A stretch of 64,000 nucleotides of DNA from the NCBI GenBank assembly GCA_045837725.1, contig JBEWZL010000006.1, positions 124,001 through 188,000 on the forward strand. Reading direction: 5' to 3'. A program made the position numbers and the translations under genes. Positions 35,096 through 47,341 of the stretch are shown here, piece by piece. Within the stretch, counting starts at the first letter, position 1. Each line of letters begins with the position of its first letter. This stretch comes from Vermamoeba vermiformis. Taxonomy: Eukaryota; Tubulinea; Echinamoebida. The notes below the pieces were generated by a model. The model was given only the letters and a program-made list of their open reading frames with translations, ran no database searches and was not told the origin of the DNA.

Positions 35096-38000
35096 ATGTC
35101 GACTGCTGCTGTTAAGAAAGTTGCTGCTACCAAAGCAGATGACACCAACAAAGAGAACGTTCAAGTTCTGCTCAGATGCAGGTCAGTAGCCGATTATTTA
35201 TTAAATAATGTTCACCAAAATATTAATATTTAATTTATATTATAGACCTTTGAATCCTCGCGAGGCTGAAGATAAGCAAACCACCGTCGTTCATATTGAC
35301 GAAAAGAGAAAGGAAGTGGCTGTCTCTATGAAGTCCAAGGCCAAGAACTTTTATTTTGATAACGTATTTGGACCTACTTCTACTCAAAGAGATATTTACA
35401 ACGCTGGTGTTGCCCCGATCGGTAATTAAAAATTTAGATCTCCTCGTAAAATTCGTGCTCGTAAATCTAACGTAATCTTTTAGTCGAGGAGGTATTGAAG
35501 GGCTACAACTGCACTATTTTTGCTTATGGACAGACTGGTACTGGTAAAACATACACCATGGAAGGTTTGTCTAGCGGCACGAATCCTGAACAAAGATGGA
35601 AAAACAATCACCATGCCGGTATTATTACACGCGCCGTCAACCACATCTTCGACGAGTTGGAGAAGACCGGATCCGACTACTGCGTCAAGGTCTCGCACTT
35701 GGAATTATACAACGAAGAACTTTGCGATCTTCTCAACCCTGGCAACGCCAACTTGAAGCTCTACGACGCCCCTGGAACTCAAGGTGTTACTGTTGCTGGC
35801 TTAGAAGAAGTTGTCGTGTATGCTCCTCAAGACATCTTCACTGTTCTTGAGCGTAGCTGCGAAGAGCGAAGATCCGCCGAGACCAAGTTGAACAAGAACT
35901 CCAGTCGTTCTCATTGCATTTTCTCTATTACCCTTCATATTAAGGAGACCAACCCTGAGGGTGAGGATCTCTTGAAGGTCGGCAAGTTGAATTTGGTCGA
36001 TCTTGCCGGATCTGAAAACATTGGCCGCAGTGGTGCTGATGCCAAGGCTGAACGTAAGGCTGAGGCTGGTATGATCAACAAGTCCTTGTTGACTCTTGGT
36101 CGTGTCATCACCTCTCTTACCGACAACTCCCCTCACGTTCCTTACAGGCAAGTTCTTCGTCGGAATCCCACCATTGGTAATCCGCACATTTCACTAACTT
36201 TTGTATGCAGAGAAAGTAAGTTGACCCGTCTCTTGCAAGACTCACTTGGAGGCACCACCAAGACCTGCATTATTGCTACTGTTTCACCTGCTTCTGGTTC
36301 CATCGAAGAAAGTTTGAGCACCCTCGAATACGGTACGTACTCGATTTACGGACTTTTTTTGAGCGGAAATTGATTTTTTATCGAACAGCTAATCGCGCTA
36401 AGAATATCAAGAACAAGCCCGAGGCTAACGCTAAGATGACCAAGCGTGAAATGATCAAGGAATATTCCGTTGAACTTCGCGAATTGAGACAACAACTCGA
36501 AGCTATGCGTTACAAGATTGGTGTCTACTTGCCCACCGAGACTTACAACAAGCTTCAAGAAGAGTTGACCGAGTTCAAGGAGAAAGAAATCATCTTGACT
36601 GAGAAGATTGAAATGAAAGAGAAAGAGTTGGCTGAAGTTCAAGAGCTGTTCGAAAGACAAACTCGCGAACTCACCCAAACCACTAAGAAGTACGAGGAGA
36701 CTAAGGTAAGACCCAGAAACCGACAAAGTTTCAGTTTTGTAGCGGATCTAACGCGTTGTTTAGACTACTTTGTTTAAGACCTCCGAAGAGCTTAAAATGA
36801 CTCAAGAAGAGTTGGGTGCTACTAAAGAAGACCTCGTTGAACACAAGCACGTCGTTTCTGAGCACGAACGCGTTGAGACTCAGTTCCACAAGGAAGCTAA
36901 TGTTTTGTTGGGCACGATCTCGACCACCGTCACCGACATTGGCGGCTTGTTCTCTAAGATTGGTAAGTGTGCCTTAAACTGCCAATATGTACTGCTTATA
37001 GTAGCTAATTCGCATGTTTAGACCGAAAGGATCAACTCGAAGTTAAGAACAGCAGCAAGGTCGATGACTTCCGTCAAGTCCTTTTGGAACGCGCTCAAGA
37101 GACTGAACAAAAATTGAAGGAGTTCGTTTCAAAGCAGACCAGCCAATACGAAGACCTCAAGGACAACATTGCTAACTTCGTTGAGCGCAAGAACAACGTA
37201 AGTATTGAAGTCTTGCTTGGAGTTTAAAGTACATTTATTAATCAAAATTTATTCTAGGAAATCCAATCTCTTCAATCTCGCATTGAAGATTTGCAACGAT
37301 TGGTCTCGACGACTCAAGGCAGCTTGGGCAACATCGTTCAAAGCTACCAAGACCAAACTGAGACCAAGATCTCGCAAGTCCGCCAACAACAAAAGCAACA
37401 CGACTTCAACATTAAGCACACTGTTGAAGAGTTCAACAGCACTGCTAAGCAGTTGTTCGAAGAGCTCAATGCTTCGTTGAAGAGCCAGCAAGCTGAGATG
37501 GCTAAATGGACTGAATCTCGCCAGGGAGATATGGCTGCCAGTCAACAATTGGTCAAACAATTCGCTGACCAACAACAAACCTTCTGGAACAACGCCAAGT
37601 CTATGGTCGATTCCCAATACACTAGCCAAGTCTCTCGCCTTGATGCTCACCGTAATGAACTTCAAGTCTTGGAGGCCGAACAAAAGAAGAAGACTGAAGA
37701 GTTGCGCGGTGAAATGATGAAGACCTTCAGCGCCATGTTGGAGCAATTCGTTCAAGGTCAAGAGAAGGCCATCACTCGCACCTTCAGCACCATCGACTCG
37801 TCATTGCAAACTTCTGCTGGCGAATGGAAGAGCTACGCTGGTGAGCTCAACACCGTTGCTGCTTCTGCCTTGAAAGACATTTCTGAGTCCTCTAAGACCA
37901 TCGGCAGTGGTCAGACCAGCTTTGTCGAGCAGATCTCGGAGAACTCTCGTCGCGTTGAGTCTGCCATTGCCTCGACTGGTGGCCGCATTGACGAGCTTCA

Positions 38001-38841
38001 AAAGCAAGTGGTGCGCCACAACCAAGAGATCACCGACTTGACACGTGTCAGCCGTTCTGAGACTGAAGAGAAGGCTAATGCTATGGAAGCTGATGTCAAG
38101 CAATTCTCATTGGCTCACAGCGAACAATTGAGCATGATGGAGATTGAAGGTCAAGATCTCAAGCAAGATCTCGCCTCGAACTTGGACGAGACTAAGAAAT
38201 CATTCGCCGAAGCTGCTGAACGATGGACTGAAGATCTTTCTGCTACTCAAGAAAGCACGCAACAGTTCAAGTCGGAGTACACATCCGTTTCTCAGACCGT
38301 TCAACGCGAAGTCAAGTCCTTCAACTTGATTGCTTACGCTCCTACTGGCACTACTCCTATGAAGCGCGAGTTCTCTTATCCTAAACAATTGGCTCGTTCT
38401 AAGCCTAAGGACGTTATCATCAACGAATACAGAAGACAAAAGCAAGGTCTCGGTTCAGATGAGCCCGCCATTGAAGAAAACTCGCCTGTCGAGCCTTCTT
38501 CCCCGGTTACTGAAGTAGAACAAGTCATAGAAGCTCCTGCTCCTCGCGTAGAAGAAAAAGATTCCATCGTTTTGTCGGCATCCAGTCCCGCTATTTCTTT
38601 GAACCAATCATCGAGCCAGATCCAAGCTGCTCCTTTGGCTGTCTCGCAAGAGAATATTCCTGTCGCCAAGAAGGCCGCTCCTGCTGCTACCACTAAGGCC
38701 ACAGCTGCTGGCAAGAAGACTTCGACTGTTAGCGCGGCTCAATCCAAGAAAGAAAATATGACCGCTGTTGGCAAGAAGGTCGTTACTAAGCCTGTTACGT
38801 CGAAGGGCAAGTTGCAAGAGATCACTAACACTTGCAAATAA
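35096..38841 (+). CDS. KIF11: Kinesin-5 (BimC/Eg5) mitotic motor
   Basis: Plus-end motor that slides antiparallel spindle microtubules as a homotetramer. The N-terminal motor shows [27 protein letters not shown] (P-loop), [13 protein letters not shown] (switch I), VDLAGSEN (switch II), GRVITSL and [20 protein letters not shown] long coiled-coil stalk follows. The tail has [20 protein letters not shown], a BimC box, which identifies the kinesin-5 family and carries the threonine that CDK1 phosphorylates in relatives. The start at 35096 (MSTAAVKK) follows a TATATATATAAT stretch. About eight exons. One intron in the motor (36148-36210) uses a GC donor and is 63 nt long without stops, so retention would insert 21 residues between YR and ESKL. 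Confidence 0.95.
36148..36210 (+). other. GC-AG intron in the kinesin-5 motor domain
   Basis: The exon ends CCTTACAG and the intron begins GCAAGT and ends TATGCAG; the joined reading [13 protein letters not shown] is invariant in kinesins. The intron length is a multiple of three and holds no stop codon, so unspliced RNA stays open. A TTCACTAACTTTTG stretch offers a branch site. Confidence 0.8.
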
Positions 38842-39224
38842 GAATTTTGAGATCTATAACAGATCAATTGATAAAACAGTTTTGGGGTTTTAATTAACCT
38901 CGAAATTATGTACAATGTAAATAAATAACGAATATTAAAGGTTACGCACTTTCGTTACGGAGCATTTCATTAATTGAAAAGTCGTATTTGGTTGACAGAT
39001 CTCTTCAATCAAATCATCAGCGTTGTGTAAGCATTATTTTACAGATCAGTATTCCGTTGCGGTCTAAAACTTTTGAACTTCAAAATCTTTTTTTGGCGCA
39101 GAGTTGCTAGCCCGCAAGGAAAATGGCGTTCAAAGGGGCTATCACAGGAGGCCCTTTTTGGTGTTTGACTTTTCTTTGACCGACAGGTATAAATAACGGA
39201 CAAAAATTCTTGTTTTTCACAATC
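38842..39224 (+). promoter_or_regulatory. Intergenic, kinesin-5 to NlpC-like gene
   Basis: Contains AATAAA for kinesin-5 near 38921. A TATA-like GGTATAAATAACGG lies at 39186-39199, only about 30 bases before the next ATG, implying a very short 5' UTR. An imperfect inverted repeat AAGGGGCT...AGGCCCTT sits near 39136-39160. No other gene is visible. Confidence 0.45.
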
Positions 39225-39813
39225 ATGAACACAACAAGCACAACAAATTCAAACTCAGCAAATTTGACCTTCCGTCAAAATTTCCTGCTCATGTCAGATG
39301 AAACTCAGCATTTCGTAGCCGGCCTTCCGAGGGCCAATCTGTTGATCTACACGACAGGCGGTGCTACTGACCACCACTCTACTGTCATTGGCTTTGGCGA
39401 TGAGCCTACTGACGCGCTTCGCATCCACATAGGGTGGCAAGATCAGTCTCTTGATCTGAGACTATTTATCGAGAAGACTACTTGGCGACCCGACGGACAC
39501 ACCGTGTTCGCGACAGAGGTACGATTACTACTGTTGGAGGAGTGGCTTGATGACTAATCACTGGCTTTAGGAGACATATCCCCCTATACGATTAATCCAG
39601 TTTGCACTGCATTGTTGTATTCAGTTTGGGGAGTACCACGAACTGATAAACAATTGCCAAGACTGGAACAACCAGTTCTTAGCAAATCTATACTTGAAGA
39701 AGAGGAACACAGTGCGGGACTACACTGTGTCTGCCATCGCCGTGGGTGTTGCCGTGTACGTTTTGTACAAATGTAAAAACAATCTCACCGGGCCTGAGCT
39801 GCAACAGCTGTGA
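39225..39813 (+). CDS. Small NlpC/P60- or LRAT-like protein with C-terminal membrane anchor
   Basis: About 180 residues in two exons. Exon 1 reads HFVAGLPRANLLIYTTGGAT and then DHHSTVIGFGDEP; exon 2 has CIQFGEYHELINNCQDWNNQ, followed by the hydrophobic TVSAIAVGVAVYVLYK near the end. A histidine in an early strand followed by a late N-C-Q-x-W/F helix is the arrangement of permuted papain-like proteins such as LRAT and PLA/AT (HRASLS) enzymes, which also often carry a C-terminal membrane tail. This would suggest an acyltransferase, phospholipase or thiol peptidase, but the match rests on a few residues. Stop TGA at 39811-39813. Confidence 0.6.
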
Positions 39814-39924
39814 AGTCGTCTTGCAGGTTTTTTCGCTGAAGTGCGTTTCCTGTGATGTAAATAAACTAAGTACACTTTATACTTGAATTTCAAACGTATA
39901 ATACAAGGTTCTTGTCAATCGATG

Positions 39925-40470
39925 CTAATTCCTTTCGAGAATATCACGAATATCGCGTTTTAATCGAGTGCCTTCAAAAATTCCTTCGGATGGAGCTGAA
40001 GGTTGCGTCTAAAATGAAAAAGTGATAAATATATCGTTCTAAATAGCATGTTTACACTTACTTTAGTATTGGTTGTTGTATTTGTTGGATTATTTCTATT
40101 TTGCGTCGTATTTGTTTGAGGACGTGGCGCGGGTCGTGGATCTTCTTTAGGTTTTGTATTATAACTCGATGAATCATTCTAAAAATATGTTAGTAATTTA
40201 TAATAATTAAGATGTATGAATTGATCGTGTCAGGGTTCTTTTAACTGTCATCCAGATCTTCAACTAAAAGAAAATCTGCAAATTACTTACCTTAGTATTT
40301 TTAACATTTTTGGCAGTATTTTTATTATCATTGTTGTTTTTTCGCTATTTTAAAAATAATTAAATATCTGAATTCACTTCTTGAACCTTGATCCAACTTA
40401 CGCGATACCAAATTAAGCCACCACCTGCGACTACTGTGACGCCTATAATTGATCGTATAAGATACTTCAT
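39925..40470 (-). CDS. Tiny N-terminally anchored, Asn/Thr-rich protein
   Basis: About 105 residues from four short exons, each ended by a clean GTAAGT-type donor. Exon 1 (ATG 40468-40470) gives MKYLIRSIIGVTVVAGGGLI, a single membrane anchor or uncleaved signal. The body is hydrophilic and Asn/Thr/Pro-rich (PKEDPRPAPRPQTNTTQNRN). The end is GIFEGTRLKRDIRDILERN before TAG at 39925-39927. The clean splice sites and the tail-to-tail arrangement with the previous gene (about 110 bases apart) support a real gene. I do not recognise a family. An organelle outer-membrane or ER protein is possible. Confidence 0.6.
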
Positions 40471-40614
40471 TGATATATATTTACTATATCGTTTTTGAGA
40501 CTTGTGTTACTCCCTATGGGAGGATCAATTTGAAATGGCAAAAAAAAGATCCAAAAATAGACCTCGATGTTTAAATAGCATTCCTTTAATTAACTGCCAT
40601 AAATAATGATTTAT

Positions 40615-42304
40615 TTACAATATTTTGAGCGCAGCGGCCTTTCCGCTCGAAATACAATCAAGGACACTAACACCATTGTAACTCGATCCCGCAATGTGCA
40701 AGTGAGGGAATTCTCGCGATAAGATTTGTTCTATTTGTTCGACTCTCTTAGCGTGGCCTACTGTATATTGAGGGATGGCATTCTCGCAAATTTTGACCGA
40801 AGTGAAATCCGGCGATTGTTGGATGTTGAGGTGTTGTTGTAAATAATCTCGTCCAATATTGATGAGCTCTTCATTAGTCATATTTAATACATCAGGTACG
40901 TTCTCGTGGTTATCTCTATCACCTCCAATCATCACTGTCAATCGAGTTTGTTTTGGATCTTGCTGATGCGCAGAAAAAGTGTCCGAATCAAAAATAACTC
41001 CGAGAACTTTTGCTTTTTCTTTCGGAGCAATTAAATATCCGAATCCTTGAATATTACGAGGCAATACTCGATCATTGTAACCAAAGTTAATGACGGCCAT
41101 GTTGATCCAAGGAATTTCATTCAAAACTTTAGCTAATTCTTCGTTATGAGGTTGCATTAATTTAGCGAGTTCGAAAGAAGGCACTGCACTAATAATATGA
41201 TCGGCTTGAATAGGTTCTTGGCCACTTGTCATAATTGTAGCAGATCTTCTTGACGGATCGAACTTGATCTCTTTTGGCGCAGTATTGAATAATATATCTT
41301 GCTTGCATTCTTCCGTTAGTGCATTCGGAAGCTCTCCGAGGCCTTTCTTAAATGAAAATATTCCGCCGGCGTGTTTAACGTCTCGCAGTATTTGCAAATA
41401 TTTCATTTCTTCTTCGCTGAAATTTTTAGCGGGACTGGCTTGAGTGGCCTTCATCATGCCTCTAACAATGCCTCCGTACTTCTGTTCGAGGTCCCATAAC
41501 ATATTGAAGCAAGATTTGACTGATAACTTGGAAGTATTGCCACCGTAAATTCCGATCACCATTGGCGCGACCACATCCGACGCAAAAGTAGGACTTAATC
41601 GTCTGCTAATAAAACTATCGATAGATTCATCATCGGAGGTTGCTTTAGTTCTATTAAAGAACTCTTTGCCCACATCCAACAAAACTCGTCGCGCGATCGA
41701 GCTTGTAAAAATTGCTGTAGGACTGCTTGGCAATGCATTGAGCTTTCCATTTACGTATATGTATCTATAGCATATTAGTATCGTTTAATATGCTTGCAAT
41801 CAAATAATAATGCGCTTACCGTGTTTTCGAAGTTTTATCAGCAGTTATGATGTCAGATGTAAGTTTCAAGTCACTGATAATCTCAAATGTATCTAATGCC
41901 TTAGCACCTGTAGTGTAATAGTATATTAATATAGGTACTACAAGTTGCAGAACTAAATTCGTCCATTAATTTTGGTGAGTTTACTTACTGCGGATGGATC
42001 TAGGTCCGTGTTCCGAGAGCCAACCGTCTTGGACTGTAGTATCGATCCATCTAATAAATTATTAATATAACAGGCAAAAATAGTTGTTTAAGATGACGAG
42101 GAAGCCAAGAAAATTTTCATGATAAATTGTAGATCGAGATCGCGTGCCATAAAATAAATAAAATATTTACCCTCCAGCTCTATTTGATTTTTCTATAATT
42201 TTAGTGTCAATCTTCTTGTTTGATTTTGCTGAATATTTCTTCAAGAAGTGACCCGAAGACAGACCACTAATTCCTGCACCTAGAATAGCCACACGAGACG
42301 CCAT
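40615..42304 (-). CDS. PPOX: Protoporphyrinogen oxidase
   Basis: FAD-dependent oxidation of protoporphyrinogen IX to protoporphyrin IX, the penultimate heme step, usually at the mitochondrial inner membrane. Exon 1 (ATG 42302-42304) has the dinucleotide-binding loop RVAILGAGISGLSSGHFLKK and ends at RAGG. Later exons give WLSEHGPRSIR and YIYVNGKLNALP. The large final exon has DVVAPMVIGIYGGNTSKLSV, VRGMMKATQASP, FSFKKGLGELPNAL, PQYTVGHAKRVEQIE and HLHIAGSSYNGVSVLDCISS, all hallmarks of the oxygen-dependent family. No clear N-terminal presequence, as for many PPOX proteins. Four exons. Confidence 0.93.
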
Positions 42305-42469
42305 GATGATATATTATCGTGTGTTAATATATAAACCAAAACAATATAATTGCTTGCTTCTTGCAAATCTCTCTGGCAAAGCAAAATTATCAATTTTATT
42401 TACTGACAAGTTTTTGTTGCCTGATCTGCGGACATTTCGAAGCTAGAGTATCTGTAGAAGTCCCACAAG

Positions 42470-43330
42470 ATGTTCATTAATGCTACAGCATATTTATTTA
42501 TCGTGATCTTCTCGTTCATTCTGATCGCGAGCTTGTTGATCTTCGTATGGAAATACACGGGAAAAGTAGAGCAACAAGCCGCTGCTAGACAAGCACAAGG
42601 CGCAAATAATAATAATAATGTTGCCAATCAAGAAGGCGAGGAGTCCAGTGGAGAGGAAGAAGAGGATGATAATGTAAGTCAAATCCAAAATAATATTTTA
42701 ATTATTTTATTTAACGCTCGTAATTCAAGCAACTTATGCATTATATCAAAATATTATTTTTAGAAGAATTATACGAGCCGGCAAAATTATTTTAATTTAT
42801 ATGTCATTGGATCAAGACCACTTTTCATTCACCAATGAAAATTCGTTATATTAGATGACTAACATATTATAATAGCGAGCCAATAGAGCAGCAACTAGAC
42901 GTCGCGGAGGATTGGGCCGTATGAATGTTCGTCGACGAAATGTCGGTCAACAAGAGCCCACTGCTGACGCGACTGCCGCAAACAACAATGTAAATAATAA
43001 CGTCGAAGAGACTGATAGTGGTGATGAAGGCGAGACTAGTAAGTATATTATATAGTTGATATGACTATTGGATTCATTGGTGGCGATATTAAGTCATTAC
43101 AACATAACTACTTACACGAGAAACTTTAACTGATCAGTTTTATTGCATTGAACATATATGGCTAAATGTTTATTGCATAATATATATATTCCGTGTATTA
43201 ATAATTTATTTATTATAATTAGCTGGTCCTGAAGGCATCAAGTTAAAGAAAGTTGGCAAGAAGAAGGCATTGAAACTCCAATTGAAAGAAGAACGTGCGC
43301 AAATGAGACAAGTACGTACTAAAATATAAT

Positions 43331-43363
<33 letters not shown>

Positions 43364-44233
43364 CTGCAATTCTTATTGATATTCATTCATTATTGTAGCA
43401 ACAAGAAGAGTTGAAAAAACAACGACTTGAAAAAGAAGAACAAGAACGCAAGGAGCGTGAAGAAAAAGAACGATTGGAAGAGGAAGAAGAGCGTAAAAGA
43501 GTACGTATATATAATCATTATAGTATTAAATAAGTGCCTTGTATTTTAACAAAATAATGTTATTTCTAGGAAGAAGAACTTGAACGAATTAGACTCGAGA
43601 AAGAAAAGAAAGAAGAAGAGGATTATCAATCGTGGAAACAGTTCATTAGCGTCGAGGTAAGCATAGCGACAAATTTATCAATTTTATTTCGAACGGGATC
43701 CGGAGAATTAATTTTTTTGTAAGGGAACTGGATCTGAGTCACAAGAACGAATGAGCGATGAAGAGCTCGCTAGGCAGTTGATTGAATATGTAACCGAAGA
43801 GAAGGTCTCGTTCTTAGAAGATTTGGCGTCAAAGTTCAATCTTAAGACTCAAGATGTGATCACCAAGATCAACCAACTCGAACAAGAAGGCAAATTGACG
43901 GGCGTTATTGACGACCGAGGAAAATTTATTTTTATTACTCCGCAAGAGTTACAGAACGTTGCCAATTTTATCAATTTAAGAGGTAGGAAAACGATTCGAA
44001 GATCAGATCCGTTTACCTTTTATAGTAATTTTAAAATGGAGGATTAGAGAGTCTTAGTTAATGTTTAAAAAAGTCATCTTCATTATTATTTGCCGATAAC
44101 GGTGGATCTGAACATTTTTATTTTAGGTCGTGTTTCGATCGAGGAAATTGTACGTGAAAGCAACAAGCTTATTGACTTAAATACGAAGAATAGAAGTGAT
44201 GAAGCTGAGGCTGAGCCAGAGCAGGAGCAATAA
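42470..44233 (+). CDS. DDRGK1: DDRGK domain protein (UFM1-binding protein 1)
   Basis: ER-membrane adaptor of the UFM1 ligase complex, acting in ribosome UFMylation and ER quality control. The N-terminus is a membrane anchor (LFIVIFSFILIASLLIFVWK). A charged region and a long Glu/Arg/Lys coiled coil (KKQRLEKEEQERKEREEKER) follow. The conserved C-terminal part reads VSFLEDLASKFNLKTQDVIT, LEQEGKLTGVIDDRGKFIFI with the name-giving DDRGK, then TPQELQNVANFINLRGRVSI. It ends EPEQEQ before TAA at 44231-44233. Seven exons; one intron carries a TA microsatellite at about 43335-43363. Confidence 0.93.
43335..43363 (+). repeat. TA dinucleotide microsatellite in a DDRGK1 intron
   Basis: About 14 uninterrupted TA units in the intron after the RAQMRQ-coding exon. 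Likely length-polymorphic; it sits away from the splice sites. Confidence 0.8.
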
Positions 44234-44378
44234 GTAAAATCTGTTCGTTTTTAAACATAAAAAATATTGCATCCACTTCCAACGTTTGAAAGATCTGATT
44301 TATTTTATCTTTTTCAAGCTAATAATAATGAAACAATTTTACTAAGTGACTAGTGCACCAATATACGATAAAGCGGCC

Positions 44379-45457
44379 TTATTTCTTTGCGGCAGCCGGC
44401 GCATTCGGTTGCGAGATGTAGCGGAACAAAATTCCTACCAAGCAGCAAATAGCAATGAGCATGGCCCAGTAGAATGCAGCAAAGTCCAACAAGCAACCAA
44501 TAGGAGGGCTAGTCGGTGCGGTGTTTCTGAAGGCAGGTAAGGCGAACAAGAGACCTGGGAAAACACCGACAATAGGCGGATCAATCTTTTTAGTAGTCCA
44601 AATAACCATGTTGCAGGTGAAGTAGCCCATGGAAATAATAACAATCCAAAAGGCGACAATCATGAAGCCAGGGTAGATCTTGAAAATTGTAGTTCGTCTG
44701 GCGTTAACCCCAAAGATGGAGTTAGCGCTATTAAATATAAAGGTTAATATGAAGTCCGTACGTTTGGCATTTATAGCACTTACTCAAGAGGGTTTAATAC
44801 GGTGGGAACTTCAAACTCAAATCCATAAACTGGATTGTTCGCCAAAACTGCGGTAAAGTCAGCGGTGTAGTCGGAAGTGTTGGTGGTCAGGAGAGCACCC
44901 ATTTCAATATCTCCCGTGTATTCATCGAAGGGGTAGTTCAGAATGTCGCCTATTAAAGAAAAAATAAAGTCAGTTAACTAACCGCAAGCTAATAAAATTC
45001 AAAAATATTCTAAAAAAATTCAAAATTTAGCTATTTACTTACCGTCCAATGTTACTGAGACAGAGGAACTAATTTGTGCGTTGGCACCGACGGCAGCATT
45101 AAGAACAGTCGATCCAATGAAAAAGGTGTAACCGACCTTTGTTCTTCCCAAGTTGTCAATTAATTCCACGGGTGGTGAAACCATGACATTAAGGCGAAGG
45201 GTATTGCTTTGAGGGTCAATACCAACAATGGTCAGTCTGGATGAGAAGAGGACTACTTCGGGACCAGGCTCGGTTATATTCCTAGGCATTTCCGTTGACA
45301 GCTTATTAATGTCCTGCACGTTCTGGAAGGAAGCTAGAGCCACCGCAAATAATACAAAGAAGCCAATAACAAACAAGCATTGAAACACTACGGCGCGAGT
45401 GAAGCATCCGCGGTTTAAACGCTTGAAGCAATCAAAAACACCGGCTGAGGGAGGCAT
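44379..45457 (-). CDS. DUF4436 membrane protein
   Basis: About 305 residues in three exons. The first exon (ATG 45457) has MPPSAGVFDCFKRLNRGCF and a membrane helix (AVVFQCLFVIGFFVLFAVAL), then a beta-rich lumenal or outside domain with RLNVMVSPP. It continues GDILNYPFDEYTGDIEMGAL. The C-terminal part has two or three helices with FPGLLFALPAFRNTAPTSPP and IGCLLDFAAFYWAMLIAICC. The ALPA-x-R-x5-PP-x-G-x2-D-x3-F-W pattern is that of DUF4436 proteins of bacteria and fungi. No function is established for the family. Confidence 0.75.
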
Positions 45458-45852
45458 GGCAAAAAATATATATTACAGTGCTAATTCGTGGTTTTGCACA
45501 GGGAATGAGGCAATAAAATGAAAAAAAACAACTTTAAGAAAAAATATCACAAGCCTGAATTCCAAATTTGGGTTTTTTGTAATCTCGAAGCGTTAATTGA
45601 GAAAATACCCGGTTAGGAAGTGGTAGTTTTGATTATCCATGTTCGGAAAAGGTTTCCTACGTTGTCGGGTACCGGTTGGCGGTTCCGACTACAAAAATTA
45701 TTTCATAAAAGTGAAATTAGAGTGAAATTGCAATAACGGAATGCCATTAATTGAAGTGCATAATGGAGTATCATATTTGTAACATAATTATTGGGCTATT
45801 TTGAAATTAAAAAAAAATTGTGACTGACCTTCAAATCCACAACCGGTTGCGT
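45458..45852. promoter_or_regulatory. Intergenic between two minus-strand genes
   Basis: Should carry the promoter of the DUF4436 gene at its left side and the 3' flank of porphobilinogen deaminase at its right. Sequence is AT-rich with A runs. No open frame, RNA gene or repeat seen. Confidence 0.35.
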
Positions 45853-47341
45853 TTATTTCTGTCTTGCTGCGGGAAGGCTCTTAAGGATATCTTCACCACC
45901 GTTCTTTAAGCATTCTAACGCCAAGTCTTTGCCAATTTCGCCTGCATCCACAACGCTTCCTTGTTTTTCGCTTTCAACGCACTGTGAACCATCCAAGTTC
46001 AAAATTCTGCCTTTAAGATGCACTGTCTGGCCTTCTAAAGTCGTTATAACACCGACAGGCACGTGGCAGCCACCTTGTAATGTACGCATGAATGCTCGTT
46101 CAGCGGTGCACTTGATCCAAGTGTCAGTGTGATTAATGACTTGCAATAGCTTCTTTAATTCGTCATCGTTAGCTCTGCATTCAATTCCTAGTGCTCCTTG
46201 GCCTTAATATAAGAAAATAAATCAGTCATTCAGTTTCCGGTCGAAACGAAAGCGCCGCCATTTAGTGTCGCTTCACATAGTTGGCTAGCGATTAAGGTAT
46301 TACTAATGTCTATAATATACATATATCGAGTATTATATCATCCTAACTGCTCGCTAATCGGTTAAATTTAAGGTTTAAAAGAGCACTTACCAACGGCGTA
46401 ATAAACGTTGTCCAATCTATGAGTAATTCGACTAGAAAACTCAGGTCCTAGTCTATATACACCAGCATATGCTAATATCATGCCGCTATAATTGTTTTCT
46501 GGGTCATCGAGCTTTTTGAAACGAGTGTTCAAATTGCCGCGGATGTCTTTGAATGTCAAATGAGGATACAATCGCTTTAATTGTGCAATGCGACGTAATG
46601 ACGAGCTTCCAATAACAGAGCCTTATAGAAGATACAGTTAGTATCGAGATGATGAGCAGATCAGCTCGGAAAATTCGATTGAATTATGAAAAGGATAATA
46701 ACAATTAATGAATGAGCCATTATAATATATTATATTCTTTATGTTTAATAAGTAATTGAGAAATGAATTTTACCTGGAGGCAGGTCCGCAATCGATTTGT
46801 AAGTCAGATCTTTTCGTAAAATAACGACATCCGCTGGATCTTCCCGCTCCGTTATTGCAGCTAACGTTAATCCCTATGAATTAATACTAGATTATGTAAC
46901 TGATTTGATAGTAATGTATTGATCGTTAAATTTAACGGGATACAAAAATATCGTCGGGATCAAAAGGGAAAATTTCCCATCTGATCATTAACGGGTCAAA
47001 ATTAGTAAAAATAGCGTAATTAATTATACACTATTTTTTAAAAATATTTGACTTACTTCAGGCAGTTCTGTAGGCAGATCTTTCAATGAGTGCACTGCAA
47101 AATCAATTTTACGCTCGCGCATGTCATTTTCAAGCTCTTCAGTGAACAATCCTTTGTCACCAATCTTTGACAATGCAACATCAAGCACTTTATCGCCCTT
47201 AGTATTCATCGTCAGCAGTTCAAAAGTCAGATGTGGATACGCTTTCTCTAACAAGCCCTTGACATATTCAGTCTGTACTAGGGCGAGTTGAGACTTGCGC
47301 GATCCAATTATAATCTTCGTTCTTGTTCCTCCGAGGCTCAT
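45853..47341 (-). CDS. HMBS: Porphobilinogen deaminase (hydroxymethylbilane synthase)
   Basis: Cytosolic or plastid-type enzyme that joins four porphobilinogen units into hydroxymethylbilane. The start at 47341 reads [20 protein letters not shown]; a longer frame upstream has no ATG. Motifs in order: [80 protein letters not shown], and GGCHVPVGV, whose cysteine binds the dipyrromethane cofactor. It ends [11 protein letters not shown] before TAA at 45853-45855. Five exons. No obvious targeting peptide. It is two genes away from the heme-pathway gene PPOX. Confidence 0.94.
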
